Source: Diploscapter coronatus
Taxonomy: Eukaryota > Nematoda > Chromadorea > Rhabditida > Rhabditidae
NCBI GenBank assembly: GCA_964036155.1
Contig: OZ038422.1
Span: 63,201,201-63,265,200 of the forward strand
Length of the DNA stretch: 64,000 bases
Reading direction: 5' to 3'
Part shown: piece by piece, positions 1 to 11,300 of the stretch
How positions within the stretch are numbered: position 1 is the first letter of the stretch
How the letters are laid out: every line of letters begins with the position of its first letter
The notes under the pieces: generated by a model
Told to the model about the DNA's origin: nothing
The model's database searches: none
What the model saw: the letters and a program-made list of their open reading frames with translations, nothing else
Position numbers and translations under genes: made by a program

Positions 1-2894
1 GGCCAGTCGCAAGTCACTCACTCAGGCCGTTGATTTGGGTAAATTTGGCTATTGTTAGGCAGAAAACGCTGCTGCAACTGCAGCCGCAAAATGGACGAAA
101 AAGCCTCTCGAATAGCGAAATTGCGTGACGCGACACACATGATACAGGAAAATTATGCCCCGGGCCAAATTGTATCGCCCAGTCGAATATGAGCGATGTT
201 TCACACATCGTAAAAGTTTCAAGTAAAAGAAATAAGACCTCACCTAAGGAATAAAGCCGAACAAATAAGCTAATTTACATAAGGCTATGAAAAATTGCGA
301 AGGGATGAGGGAGCCTAGAAAATTGGCAGCGGAAAGATGGATGAGGAAAAATGGTCACACACGTATGCGAATTGAGAGATGGGTGAATATGAACTACGCA
401 TATTATGGATTGCTGAATAATTTATAAAGAAGACATATTTTGAATCGAACGAAAATTTAAACAAAAAATTAGCTTTAGAGATTCAGTCTGAGTTGTTATC
501 TTCTGAAGCTCTGCTAATGAAACGATGCTTGCTGCCACTCTCAGAGACGCAAGAAATCTATTATATAGGGGATTTTCCGAGGTATGTATGGGTCCACAAG
601 AAAATTGCAACACAATCAATTGCACCGCATAGCACTTTTCCCGCTGTCTTTGTGTCCAGAAAGGCTGAATAATAAACTAAAAAATATGTGAGTGAGAAAA
701 GTAGAGCAAACATGCTGAATACTGAATTCAGAATTGGCATGGAATGGAATGGAGTTGCTGAACCTAAACGCATTTCGAAGAGGTTCAATGCCTCTATGTG
801 CTGAATGTGGAAGGGAAGGAAGGAAGGAGTATTAGCTCCGAGAAGTAAACCCGAAATATTAGATGAGAAGACGAAAAAGGTCTTAAACTCGGCACAAAAT
901 ATAACTACATGTTAGGTGAGATTGCTGAATTTGAACTCTCCGCTAAAAGTAACGTGTGAAAAGATGCGCACCACACCACACGACCTTAATGAGACGCATT
1001 GAATTGAAACAAACAGAAAGTCGCGAAGGGGTAATGGAGAAAATTGAAGAGTCCAAGGGAGGGGGAAATGAAAATGAGTCTGAATCCAAAGACCACACAA
1101 TCCCGATGATGACGATTCTTTTGTCAGAACAAGAATTTAGCCTTCCCTTCTCATACATACTAAACATATTCGGCTAATATATAAATTGGGTCGTCAAATA
1201 TATGTAAATTTTGAACTTTTTACATCATCTTTCTTAAGAGTATATTTTGAATTTTAAATTAAGATAAACTTATATTGGATAAATTTTACGCCTATTTGAA
1301 GAAGACAAATGAATTCATGCTATTTCTGAAGTAAAGCATTCGAAAAGCTGTTCTCTTAATTTGTTTAGCTCCAGAGCCTATGCTGAATAAGCTATGCCCT
1401 ATTCAAATTCAGAAAAGGTGTATGAAAAACCCATTCGAACATTATGTAAAGAAAAGCAAGTTGAGGGTGGGGAAATGCAGCTAAAATTCGACGCGAATTC
1501 CTCAGCGAAAAGGGGTCGAATGACTCCTTCTCCGAGAGAAGTCTGCAGAGTTGTGCATTCGAACCGATGCGAGGGCCGAAGCACGACGACAACAAATTAG
1601 ATTATGCCCCCTATCTTCGACAAGCACAAAGTGTGTGTATTTAGAGGACGAAACCTAGCTCAAGTATTAAAGAGATAGGGCAAATGACCAGTACAATTAG
1701 AGGAAAGTGTTGGGGATATTTAGTAATATCGTGAAGTTGAATACATGCTGACACTTAATTACCTCTATGTATATATTCAATATATTTAAATCAATTAGAT
1801 ATAAATTGCTACAAAATTATGAAATAAATATCGTCATATGAATGCTCACCAGGAATGTACAAAATAAAATTTTTGTATATTCCTGATGCGCACTAACTTG
1901 ACCAAAAATAGTTTTATTATGTTACGATATTTACATATCGCCATTTAACGCTAGTAACGATCTATTTTGATAGTTAGCAGGATTAGATTATTTGAAAACT
2001 AAAAATAATTGAATACGTACCGAGTAATCTAGTTGGAGCCGACATAGCATCATCCTTCCGTCGTCGACGGCCCATTTCTGGTCAAAATACTAGAAATAAT
2101 ACCATTTTTAGAATAAACTACTAGGTATGGAGTGCTCTAAATAAATGAATTCATATTCCGAGGTCTGGACGGGTGGGGGGTCTCTCGATTTGTGCATGGT
2201 GTTTGGACACGAACAATATGCAGATAAGCAGAATAAATGCTGAATGTGCAATGAAGAGCAACAATTTGAACTTTCGTTGCAAAGGCAAAGTCAAAGGTAA
2301 AGAAAAATAATAAAAAAAACAAAGACAGACGAAAATTTGCGTTCGTACCTATGAGTAATATAAAAAAAGAAATATTCTAAAAACAAGGGAAAAATAACAC
2401 AAGAGTAAAGACAAGCAAATTTGCGTAACGATATAAAAGATATTTAGAAAAAGCGGAGCACTTGTGCTGAAGTGAAGAAATTATGAGCGCGACCTGAGAG
2501 GAATGGATTAGAAATCAGACGCCATTTTCGCACTCACACAAAAGGTAAGGAGTTCCTCCACCCGGCTTCTCAGCTTTGCTTTGTCCCAGAAAATAGCTGC
2601 GGAAAGATTCTAGGCGACCCCAACACGAGCACAGCACAAATATTCTTCGTTCTTTTTTCTTCTTCGTAAGAAGCACTCGCACAATTCAAGAGTGAATTCT
2701 CTATATAATAATTTCTCGAGGAGATAGGCAAACATAGGCAGGTAAGAATTTGTTACGTATTATTTAGAAACAACTATCAAATATAATGTGGATGAAGATC
2801 TAGCTAATATAACACATGGTAGAAATTGAACTACATATAATTTAGGGGCGGCTTGACATCCAATGATCAGGACAAGATGTGAAATCTGTATAAT
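1..2894. other. Intergenic or unassigned region, no gene recognised
   Basis: I see no exon chain here. The plus strand from about 300 to 1160 is purine-rich, which by itself lengthens open frames. A short hairpin (arms CAGGAATGTACAAAA and TTTTTGTATATTCCTG) lies at about 1850-1885. The short open frames have neither recognisable motifs nor convincing splice borders. The region could be the 3' part of a gene that starts outside the window, but nothing positively supports this. Confidence 0.4.
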
Positions 2895-3221
2895 TCATTG
2901 ATGAAATAGATGAGAAGTAGCAAACTTTCCCAATAAATCATCAATTTCATAATCCTGGAAGTTAAAGCCTAGACGCGACATAATAACGAGACGTCTGTCA
3001 GTGCGAATTGGTGAACTGAGACGATTCCATAAACAAAACCTCTGCCAATAGGCCTCTATGTGAATGGAGGAAGGAGTCTCTGGAAGTAAGGATGCAAAAA
3101 GACAAAAAACGAAGTCCCTGAGGGGAGATTTCCGACACCAACTGAGAATGTGCATATCATGAAGCGACTCCGCTGAATTTGACAATCTCAAATTTTCTAT
3201 AAGTCTTCGCTTCAAACTGAC
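2895..3221 (-). CDS. Hypothetical terminal exon, unknown function
   Basis: An open frame of about 108 codons follows a good 3' splice-site-like sequence (CCTGTCAG just above 3221) and ends at a stop at 2895-2897. The encoded peptide ends with EIDDLLGKFATSHLFHQ and has no domain I recognise. Upstream on the same strand, a frame of about 44 codons beginning near 3497 with MGIRTSSTLADMQ could be another exon, but I could not join the two in phase. It may be the last exon of an unrecognised gene or a chance open frame. It reads in the same direction as the GPCR gene upstream (3807-7615). Confidence 0.2.
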   Translation of the reverse strand, partial: VSLKRRLIENLRLSNSAESLHDMHILSWCRKSPLRDFVFCLFASLLPETPSSIHIEAYWQRFCLWNRLSSPIRTDRRLVIMSRLGFNFQDYEIDDLLGKFATSHLFHQ

Positions 3222-3806
3222 AGGGAATATGTAGAAAACGTTGGAAAAACATATAACTAGCTAGAGGAACGAATTTTAATCTGGGGGGTAGTCCAGCTTT
3301 AATATTGCTGGCTATATGAGGATAGGAGGGTAGAGAGATATTGAGGGAGAAGCTGGTTGGGATATCTCAGGGGAGGTTAAAGATTTCGAGACAAAGCAAA
3401 CGGGCGAATGTTGCAGGGCCGAAAAGGCCCCCAGTCAGCAGAGTCGATGTGTCAAACTGCATATCTGCCAGTGTGGAGGATGTACGAATCCCCATCTTGC
3501 CCTGGACACAGGATTAACGCAGATTTCAAATAGCCATTTCCCACGCATAAATATACACGCAACTTTGTTGCACTTCGCCATCATAATGACTACACTTGCA
3601 TCACGACACTATGAAGATTTTAGATCTAGAAATCTAAGTAAAACAGCTCCTAATCTAAATTTTCGGCAAATTGGAAGCTACTGGTTCTTTTCGGAAGGAT
3701 ACATACACGATCATAATTGAATTTCATCACATTCTCCAAGCGGTTTATTGGATTTTAAATTGAAAGGAAGAAAAGTAAATGTTTATGATGATGAATCCAT
3801 GCGAGG

Positions 3807-6800
3807 TTATACATTGCGTGTCGAAGATTTCGTGGAATTCGGAGACGAAGACGAAGAGCATCGGTTCTTCAGAAGTTCGTCTGGGCTGCCTGTGGGTTGT
3901 TCCGGCACAATTGCCGAATTTTGGTCCTCTTTAGTAGGTAGTTTCGGGATTTTTCCGAATTTCCTGCATAAGTTCTGATTTTTAGCGGATTTTTATAAAT
4001 TTTCCTACTTTTTGTCCAACCGATTTCCTAATTCCTCTAGCTCTTCCAGCCACTCTTTGGAATTCTTCTTCCAAGGTATAGTCACTCCTTGTATGGGTTC
4101 AACCGTAGCTTGTGATTTTCTCCGAATCGGGGGCAATTTTCGAGGTGCCATTTTCTTCATGGCCTCGACTAATTCCTTCCTTTTAGCGGAGAAATCTACC
4201 GATTTCCTCAGGTTCGATAGGACCGCTAAAAATATCAAAAATTCAGAATATTCTAGTTTTTCGTACGTTGATCGCTGATGACTTGGCTGGCCTCTGAACC
4301 CCTCGCGTATCTATTCGCAATTCGATGTCTGCCAGGCTCTGGGGCCACAGAATTTCTCGACGCTCCACCACAAGTGTTATTCGACCTCGGACCTTAGTAG
4401 TTTGCATAGTAATTACAGTAATCCTTGTTTTCAATACCATCTCCCGCCGTTCTGGTATGTTGATCTGTAACTTGGCCGATTGAGGATTTGGCCAATTGCT
4501 CGCAGCAAGGGATCCAACCGAATAGCTTCAGTAAAATGATTGATCTCAGTTCGCGATATCTCCACATATAAATGGCGATGTTGATGGTTGTCTAAATTGC
4601 AGTAATCCTTAAAATGCGAATAGAATATCCAATAATCGATTCAAATTAGGACAGAAATTATAGTAATTGCGAAAAATTAGCATAATCAAACCTTGCTAAG
4701 CGTCATAGAATATAAAAGTGTGGAATATCGCTTCGTGATTTGCCACGGGTCGACGAATAGGAGAATATCGGGGAAAAAAAGGAAAACCATCGAGTTCGCA
4801 GTCACGATACCCAACGTGATTTTCGCATTCCGGTGCATTTTCCGCTGCTGCTGGGAAAGTTGTCGGATTTTCCCACCGTGATTCTAAAAAGATACATTTT
4901 ATAGAAAAGGAATAGCTAGCAAAAACCCCGTTCAATAAATAAAAGTGATAGTGATAAAGATTGAACATCCGTAACTTTTCTTAGAGGTGCGTTCATACGC
5001 CGCTCACGCTCACGTAGGCAAAAAGAAATACCACGCGAGAGTGGGAAAGGAACAGAATTTGTCTTCTTTACGTTCCTCGCACTCGCGTGTTATGTGCTGA
5101 TCGCACTGAACTTTCTTCAATTAAAAGAAATTTTCGTGTTGATCTTGATCTTTTCGTTGGTTAGAAAACTTTTGCCCATTTGCCTGAAGCGGCGATTTGG
5201 TTTATCATTCTTTTTCACTATTCTGTTTTTCTTTGTCATCCCTCGATAAAGAGATGACCTCCTCCTCCTCTACCGTGCCCCAAAATGTTGTCCTTTCTAT
5301 CGGACAGGACAGAACATGGCTACTGTTATTTTTGTTCCCTTTTGCAAGTTGAAATAAACTCGTCAAAAGATTCGACTATGGTCTCAAGTCAATTCGAATG
5401 GACGAAAATAGTGCATTTACTAGCACCCGAGAAAGCAACCGGCAGGAGAAATCCAAAATTGTTTTCCGTGGCCTGTTACATGCTTTATTTTTGCTTACGT
5501 GAGCGTGAACGGAATATCAACGCGTCCTAATAAATTTATTATCTCACTATAAAATTATATTATGTAAAAAATAGCTAGTAAAAATCGAATAAATATATTA
5601 TTATGATAGTGATGAAGTTAAAAATCTACATATAATTCTGTTTTAATTTTATTAAGGTCTTATAAAATTTCCCGTTACCCTCTCCCTTTCACTTCATGGA
5701 GTTTCGAATCACCGATAATGTACTCTAATTCAGCTACACAAAAAGCGTGGATTACATGCTTGAATTAATCTTGACACTAAATTAGTGCAAAAACTCGGGC
5801 GTGAGGGCAGTTTCATGTTAAAAGATCATGCTACGGATCGCTTAAGGGTAAATTGTACCGGGGGGGGGGGGGGGGGGTTTATACTTACCTTGGTCAGATA
5901 GGCTATGATGAAAGCATAAATGAGAGCACTTGCGAGGTTGGCTACGATACGAAAGAACAGCATCATGTGATACACAATCTGAGGGATGTTGCTATTTTCT
6001 TCAATAACATGGTTTTTCTTACGTTATCCGCACCTCCGTTAGACGCAATACACTGTATTGAAGTTTTATAGTGGGCATTCCAAAGTACTCCTGCATTCAC
6101 GAACATCAACAAGGCTCCAATCGAAATTGGTACTGAAATTTGTATTTTTCACCCACGTAGAAAAAAAAGTTTATTTCAACTACAAGTCGTCGATTTTTGA
6201 ACTTTCGATTCCGCTTCTCCAATTTTCTTATGAACAAGTTTCCAACTCTAATTGACTCAAATTATGCAGGCTATAAACCTTTTCTAGGCACATAAAACAT
6301 AATTATTCTTCTCTTTGCGAAGCTCGAATATAATTGGCACTTATTTCCACATACATTCAGTGCTATTTAGAACCTGATACTGGTATGGTTTTAAACTCAA
6401 TCAGAGAGAAAGTTATGTAATTTTATTCGCTCTCTCAGGTGAATGGCAGGAATGTGCTCGCGGTTCTTGAACGATCGGGCATGAAGGGGAATTCCTTTTA
6501 ATTTCCGACAAAACACTTTCAGTTTAACAGTTGAAAACTAAACGACTAAGGCAAAGCACAGCTCTAAGTATATTTTTAGTCCATCAAGTCCATTGCAAAA
6601 TGTCACATGACGGAAATTACAAAACTCCCGTGGTCTTCCTAGAAAAAATAACCATCTAAAAACTGAAAGTGCGCTCTTATTTGAGGCGAAAAGGGCTACT
6701 GTACCTGAAATAATCAATGTCGTATATTTGTGAGTGGCTTGCAGGTACCATAACGGGAAAACCGAGCAGACAAAGAAGTTGAATGACATCGTCATAGGGA

Positions 6801-7615
6801 TAAGTCTTAAAATAGTTTCTATTTCCTTATTTATCCAATCAGACAAACCCTAATAGGGGGGTTGCAATGTTATGCAGCCATAATGCCGGTAGAAATGCAC
6901 AATCCTGTACATCGGTTAGTTCGGCAGCTGTAAAAATGTTATCTGCGATTTCCTGACTTTCAAAATATTTAAATTACTATTTTTCCCCATCAAAACATTT
7001 ACATCTTAAAGTCTGGAACCCTTACAGAAAAGATCATGTGATTTACCCTTCTCACGGTTGCCCCCTTAAAAATTCAAATGCAAGGAAAAATTTCTTTCTC
7101 AGAATTTTCGAATTGTATTTTAAAATGTCACCAGCAAGGTGAACTTAGATCTGTAATCCAACTATAAGATGAACTGGTTAAAAGCAAGGTCATATTTATC
7201 GTAGTAAAAGCGAAGCAGGTGGTTTTTGGAGATAGGCTATTTTCCAAGCGCATTATAATGTAAGTACTCTGGTAAGAAATATTGAAGCAGGTGAAATATT
7301 GTTGCATTTGGGTTGGGATTTTCGGTCAAATAGTCGAAATAGTCCTACTTCGATTCTGCTTGTTCAATTCGAGCCTTCTAACGGCGATCAGCATGAATGC
7401 GACTCCATAGGCTATGTCTGCGAAGGCCTGAGCCGCCATTATCAAAAATTCTCGCCTCTTCCGATTTCTCGAGTCCACAAAGATGCACCACAGTAATATA
7501 GCATTAGATACGTTAATTATCGAACCTATGATTAAGGACTTTAATTAGGCAGTTCAAAATTTTAATTACCCTCGAAGAGGTACAACCACATATTGGCGGC
7601 GAAAGGCAGTGACAT
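3807..7615 (-). CDS. Chemoreceptor-like 7TM GPCR (nematode Srsx/Srx-like), divergent
   Basis: Eleven exons join in frame to 490 residues: 7570-7615, 7349-7525, 6849-6942, 6705-6805, 6034-6132, 5889-5998, 4692-4883, 4438-4591, 4267-4392, 4009-4225, 3807-3963. Seven hydrophobic spans follow in order. The TM1-TM2 part contains RKRREFLIMAAQAFADIAYG. A Cys precedes TM3 (DVQDCAFLPALW), the loop after TM3 has FPLWYLQATHKY, a second Cys lies in extracellular loop 2 (SIQCIASNG), and TM7 ends NIAIYMWRYRELR. The DRY position reads SFNFF and the NPxxY position reads NIAIY, so both activation motifs are degenerate. A cytoplasmic tail of about 175 residues, rich in Lys and Ser, follows. The pattern xxxFPLWY after TM3 and the RxEFL..A..AFAD run are typical of nematode chemoreceptors, but the subfamily is a guess. 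The intron at 5999-6033 is only 35 nt, and exon 9-11 joins are less certain than the rest; an earlier stop is possible if the intron after 4438 is retained. Confidence 0.78.
5860..5877 (+). repeat. Homopolymer run of 18 G (C on the transcript strand)
   Basis: Eighteen consecutive G lie 10 bases from the 5' splice site of the chemoreceptor intron that begins at 5888 on the minus strand, so the transcript carries a C18 tract just inside this intron. Its exact length is likely to vary or to be uncertain in the assembly. Confidence 0.9.
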
Positions 7616-8325
7616 TCTTGTTTGAACGAATTAAGCTCAGTGACTCACTTTTTAAGGGTGTTATTCTGAAAGGATGGTATTTAAATGGTCTTTCGGACAA
7701 AACGATAATTATCGAAATTTTCGAAGAACCTTTGAAGAATTCAGAACAAAATAAAGTTTATATCGTCATGGAAATATTGAAATCAGGTTCAGAGTGACTG
7801 AGCCTTAAAATAGCGAGAGGGTAAAGTTAATAGATCTCCTTAAGGCTAGGGGCTCGTTCGGTCGAAATGTTTATAATTTAACACGGGAAAACAGCCGCTG
7901 TTATTGTTTTTGTCCCATAGCCTAGCGCGAATGAATATAATCAAATGAAATGAACCGAGTTGTGTCAGGCCAAGTCAACATGAAACATTCCTTCATTCGT
8001 ACAAAGAATGGACTATAACCGATAAGTTCAAACTAAGATTGCAATTAGTGATAATTTGACAACTTACTAATTAAATAAGTGGTTTAAATAATAAGCCTCT
8101 ATCTCTACCTTGTACACTACGACAATCAGAAGACCAGTATCTTTGTCTTATTAAGACCTTCCTGAAAGCGAGAAAACTAGGCCCCGCCCCTTTCATATCG
8201 TTGCCATTTTAGTACCTGGTTGTGTCTGCTCGAATTAGAAGACTATATTAATATGCGGAAGGAAGTAGACTTGGCAATTTATTTATTTATTATATCAATA
8301 AAATACGTGCAAAATAGGAATGATG
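7616..8325. other. Spacer between CC2D2A and the chemoreceptor gene
   Basis: No coding potential is seen. It holds the CC2D2A 3' end with AATAAA on the minus strand at 8282-8287, about 40 nt after the stop, and a GC-box-like sequence GGCCCCGCCCC at about 8180-8190, which lies upstream of the chemoreceptor start. Confidence 0.5.
8282..8287 (-). terminator. Polyadenylation signal AATAAA of CC2D2A
   Basis: Canonical hexamer on the minus strand 39 nt downstream of the CC2D2A stop codon; a second overlapping copy lies at 8286-8291. Confidence 0.6.
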
Positions 8326-11300
8326 TTATTTCCGTAAAGTCAACGTCGCGAGCGCTATGCTACAGGAGAGGATGTTGTTGAAGAATGGCTGCAAGTGGAC
8401 GGCCAAGGCAAATTGTGTTGAGGGGTCGGCATTTTCGTGCAGCGACCACGAGAGTACGGTAGATATGCAGCTCTAGAGAAATAAATTACGTAAATTTAAT
8501 CATAAATGATAGTTAGTATAAGTAATATAGTAGCAATGCAGAAATATTGAATAAGCTCTTACAATAGGCTTAAATGTGCAGTTTTCATTGAATTTTATCG
8601 TAATATTTTTGATTAATTGCGAACTAATCAATTCTTTTTTAGGTATTTGTAATACACCTGCACAGATTCATATGCCCCGAAAGTGCCTGTGGCGTAGACC
8701 TCATAACTCTCATTCAGTCGACCCAATCGTGTCGCCAGACTACTTCCGGATATAACTCGAGAGGTTAATTCTTGTTCTTGAAGAAGTTCTCTGAGTTGCC
8801 TGAAAATTTGTAATAAATCTGACTTTTTGTGGAATAGACCTAGAAGCAATTAAGTTCCACTGCGGAATTCCATAGGTTCGAGCTTCATCAAAAGTCAGCT
8901 TTATCTCCCTCTCCACATAAGTTCTTTGTTCAAGCAAAGAATCCTCGGTTATCTGAAAACAGTCCAAAGGCCCAAGATATATAAGTCCAAATGTTCCTAC
9001 TTCGGCATAAGGCAAAGAAATAGGTTGAATAGAAGGCATTTCAAGTGGCTTTTCAAACAGAGGCTTCCAATCGCTAGGCTTTGAGAAGTCGAAGTGGACA
9101 TGACTAGGGTGCTCTTTGCTTTGGATATTCGCGTAGATATTCTGCATCTGAATCACAGTCCCAACCGAGGAGAGTGGACATAATGGATCGGATTTTTCGT
9201 AGACGTTGCCTAAATCGAGCATTTCGAAATTTAAAATTTAGATGATTTTAACCGTCGTTAGGATTCAACAATAGAGTTGAATCATCAAGTTCCACCAGGA
9301 CATAGGCTGCTTTGTTGCCTTCTGAAAATCTATATTCCAGGTTGTTTTAAATTCAAAATCAAGCTTAAAATGATGGACTCAAAATGTTGTTAACGAATAT
9401 CAAAGTTCAACTCGATGATTGAATGATTTAAGAATAGAATACCCGGAAGTGCGGTACCAAGGAGCACAGCCGACTTCAGATTCAACGATATTAGCCAACT
9501 GCATAGTAATAATGCGTGTTCTTCGGAATCCCCACAGCACAAAGAGAGCATTTGATCGAATGAGGTCCAAACGTCGGAAGACCCGGGGAATACCAGGGGG
9601 TCTTCCAGAAAGGGAATCAAAGAGACGAGTCTACAAGCTGCAGTTAAGGCTTGCCGAGGATTAACAGACAATTCTGCTACTGCAGGAGGGGGTCTTATAG
9701 AACGGAGATATCTAAAAAAAAAAAAAGGATAAAGTATTTTCTCCCTAAATAATAAAATAATATAGAAAATTGCATTATTCCTATGCTTACTACGCGCAAT
9801 ACTTTCAGTTTCTATTACCTCAAAGCCAAAACGCTCTTCCCATTGATATCTGTCACAATTGAAACATATCGCCTTTCCGGGTACGTGTTTGAAGCGGATT
9901 TCTTCCAGGATAGACATTGTTGGAGGGTTTTATCACTTTCGAAGTTCTCTATAGCTAATGGAGGCGTGATTTTAGGAGGCATAACTGGTGGATCTAATGA
10001 TACGAGAAGACGGAGATAAGCTGCGTTTTCGGGAATCCTATATCATAGTCGATTATAAATCTTTCGAAAATGCACAAAATCTCACGTATATCTCATCAGA
10101 ATTAGAGGAAGTTGGATCCTTAGAGTTCCTTCGACTTTTCCATTACAATAGATCGTGGAAAATGGGATTTTCACTGATCCGAGATATCTAAAATCTCGGA
10201 TTTCTGGGGATTTATATAAATCTATAATACCTCCTGAGCACCTGTTCGTGAATAGTGTTGACTTCACGATCATCTTTGTCAAGTGGAGAAATCAATTGAT
10301 CATAGATAATGAGTTCTAAATGCGCGGAAAGTCTTGTGAGTTCATCTTCATGTTCCACAGGCAAAACTCCGCTGAATTGCCAATTCGCATGTCTGCCTAT
10401 GGCTGCTTCAGTTTCGATCGACTTGCCCAAGAATTTCACGACTACAATTGGGGATAATTTTCCGGTTTCTTCTCGAACAGGCAAATTTGTTGCTGATTGT
10501 ACATTCACTCTCAACTGGCATAAAGTAGATAAAGTCTGTAAGATAAACAATTTGCATTTCCCAATTTAGTCCTAAAGCCATACCTGCATTCGCTTCATCT
10601 CTTTCCGCATAGGTTTCAGTTTTCTCGATACATCAGCCGGCCCAAACAGGGATGAAAATGCCATTAACATAGACGGCAATTGCTCCTCTCGAACGATTTC
10701 TTCATAGGCCTTCTCCTCTTGTAAGGCTTTCTCCAGAAGTCTAACTCTACAAATTAGAATTCTGTAGTAAATAGCTATGCTAATTTTAATTACCGTATAT
10801 TCACTGCCTGTTTGGATCCATTTTCGCGTTGACTATCAATGTCGGTTTTATAACCGGCACCATCGCTTTCTCTATGCAGCCGATAGTTCGCATGGTCGAT
10901 TTCAGAGTCATTCAGGGGAATTCTGATTTTTAAGTATCATAAATATATATCTGGTCGTACAATAGGTTTTAGCACTATTTTCCAAGTGCACTGATGAATT
11001 CGCACCAATAATAAATATGTGCATTAATAAGGAATAGTTTCAGACCGATATATTTACATTATCTTTGACTATTATTATCTGCATATATTTATTATAATGT
11101 TGTCATTTTAAGAATTAGTAGATAAATCAAACGGTGATTTTCAGGAAAGAAACCTCTTATATCCTGCAGTCATTCTTCTCGCGAATCGCTTTTCCAGCAA
11201 ATTCCATCTCACGTTCGATTGGAAATCTTCATCACTGATCAAACGACAAGCTGGAGGGATTAGGTAGAAACAGGAATCGACTGCATTTTCCTGAATTTTA

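Noticed and set aside
3748..3978. 76-codon plus-strand open frame with acidic residues
   Set aside because: Antisense to the last exon of the chemoreceptor model, whose frame is supported by in-phase introns.
7210..7310. Alternative TM2-TM3 exon reading SPKTTCFAF for the chemoreceptor
   Set aside because: Could not be joined in phase on either side; the exon 6849-6942 joins in phase and gives a better TM3 with its Cys.
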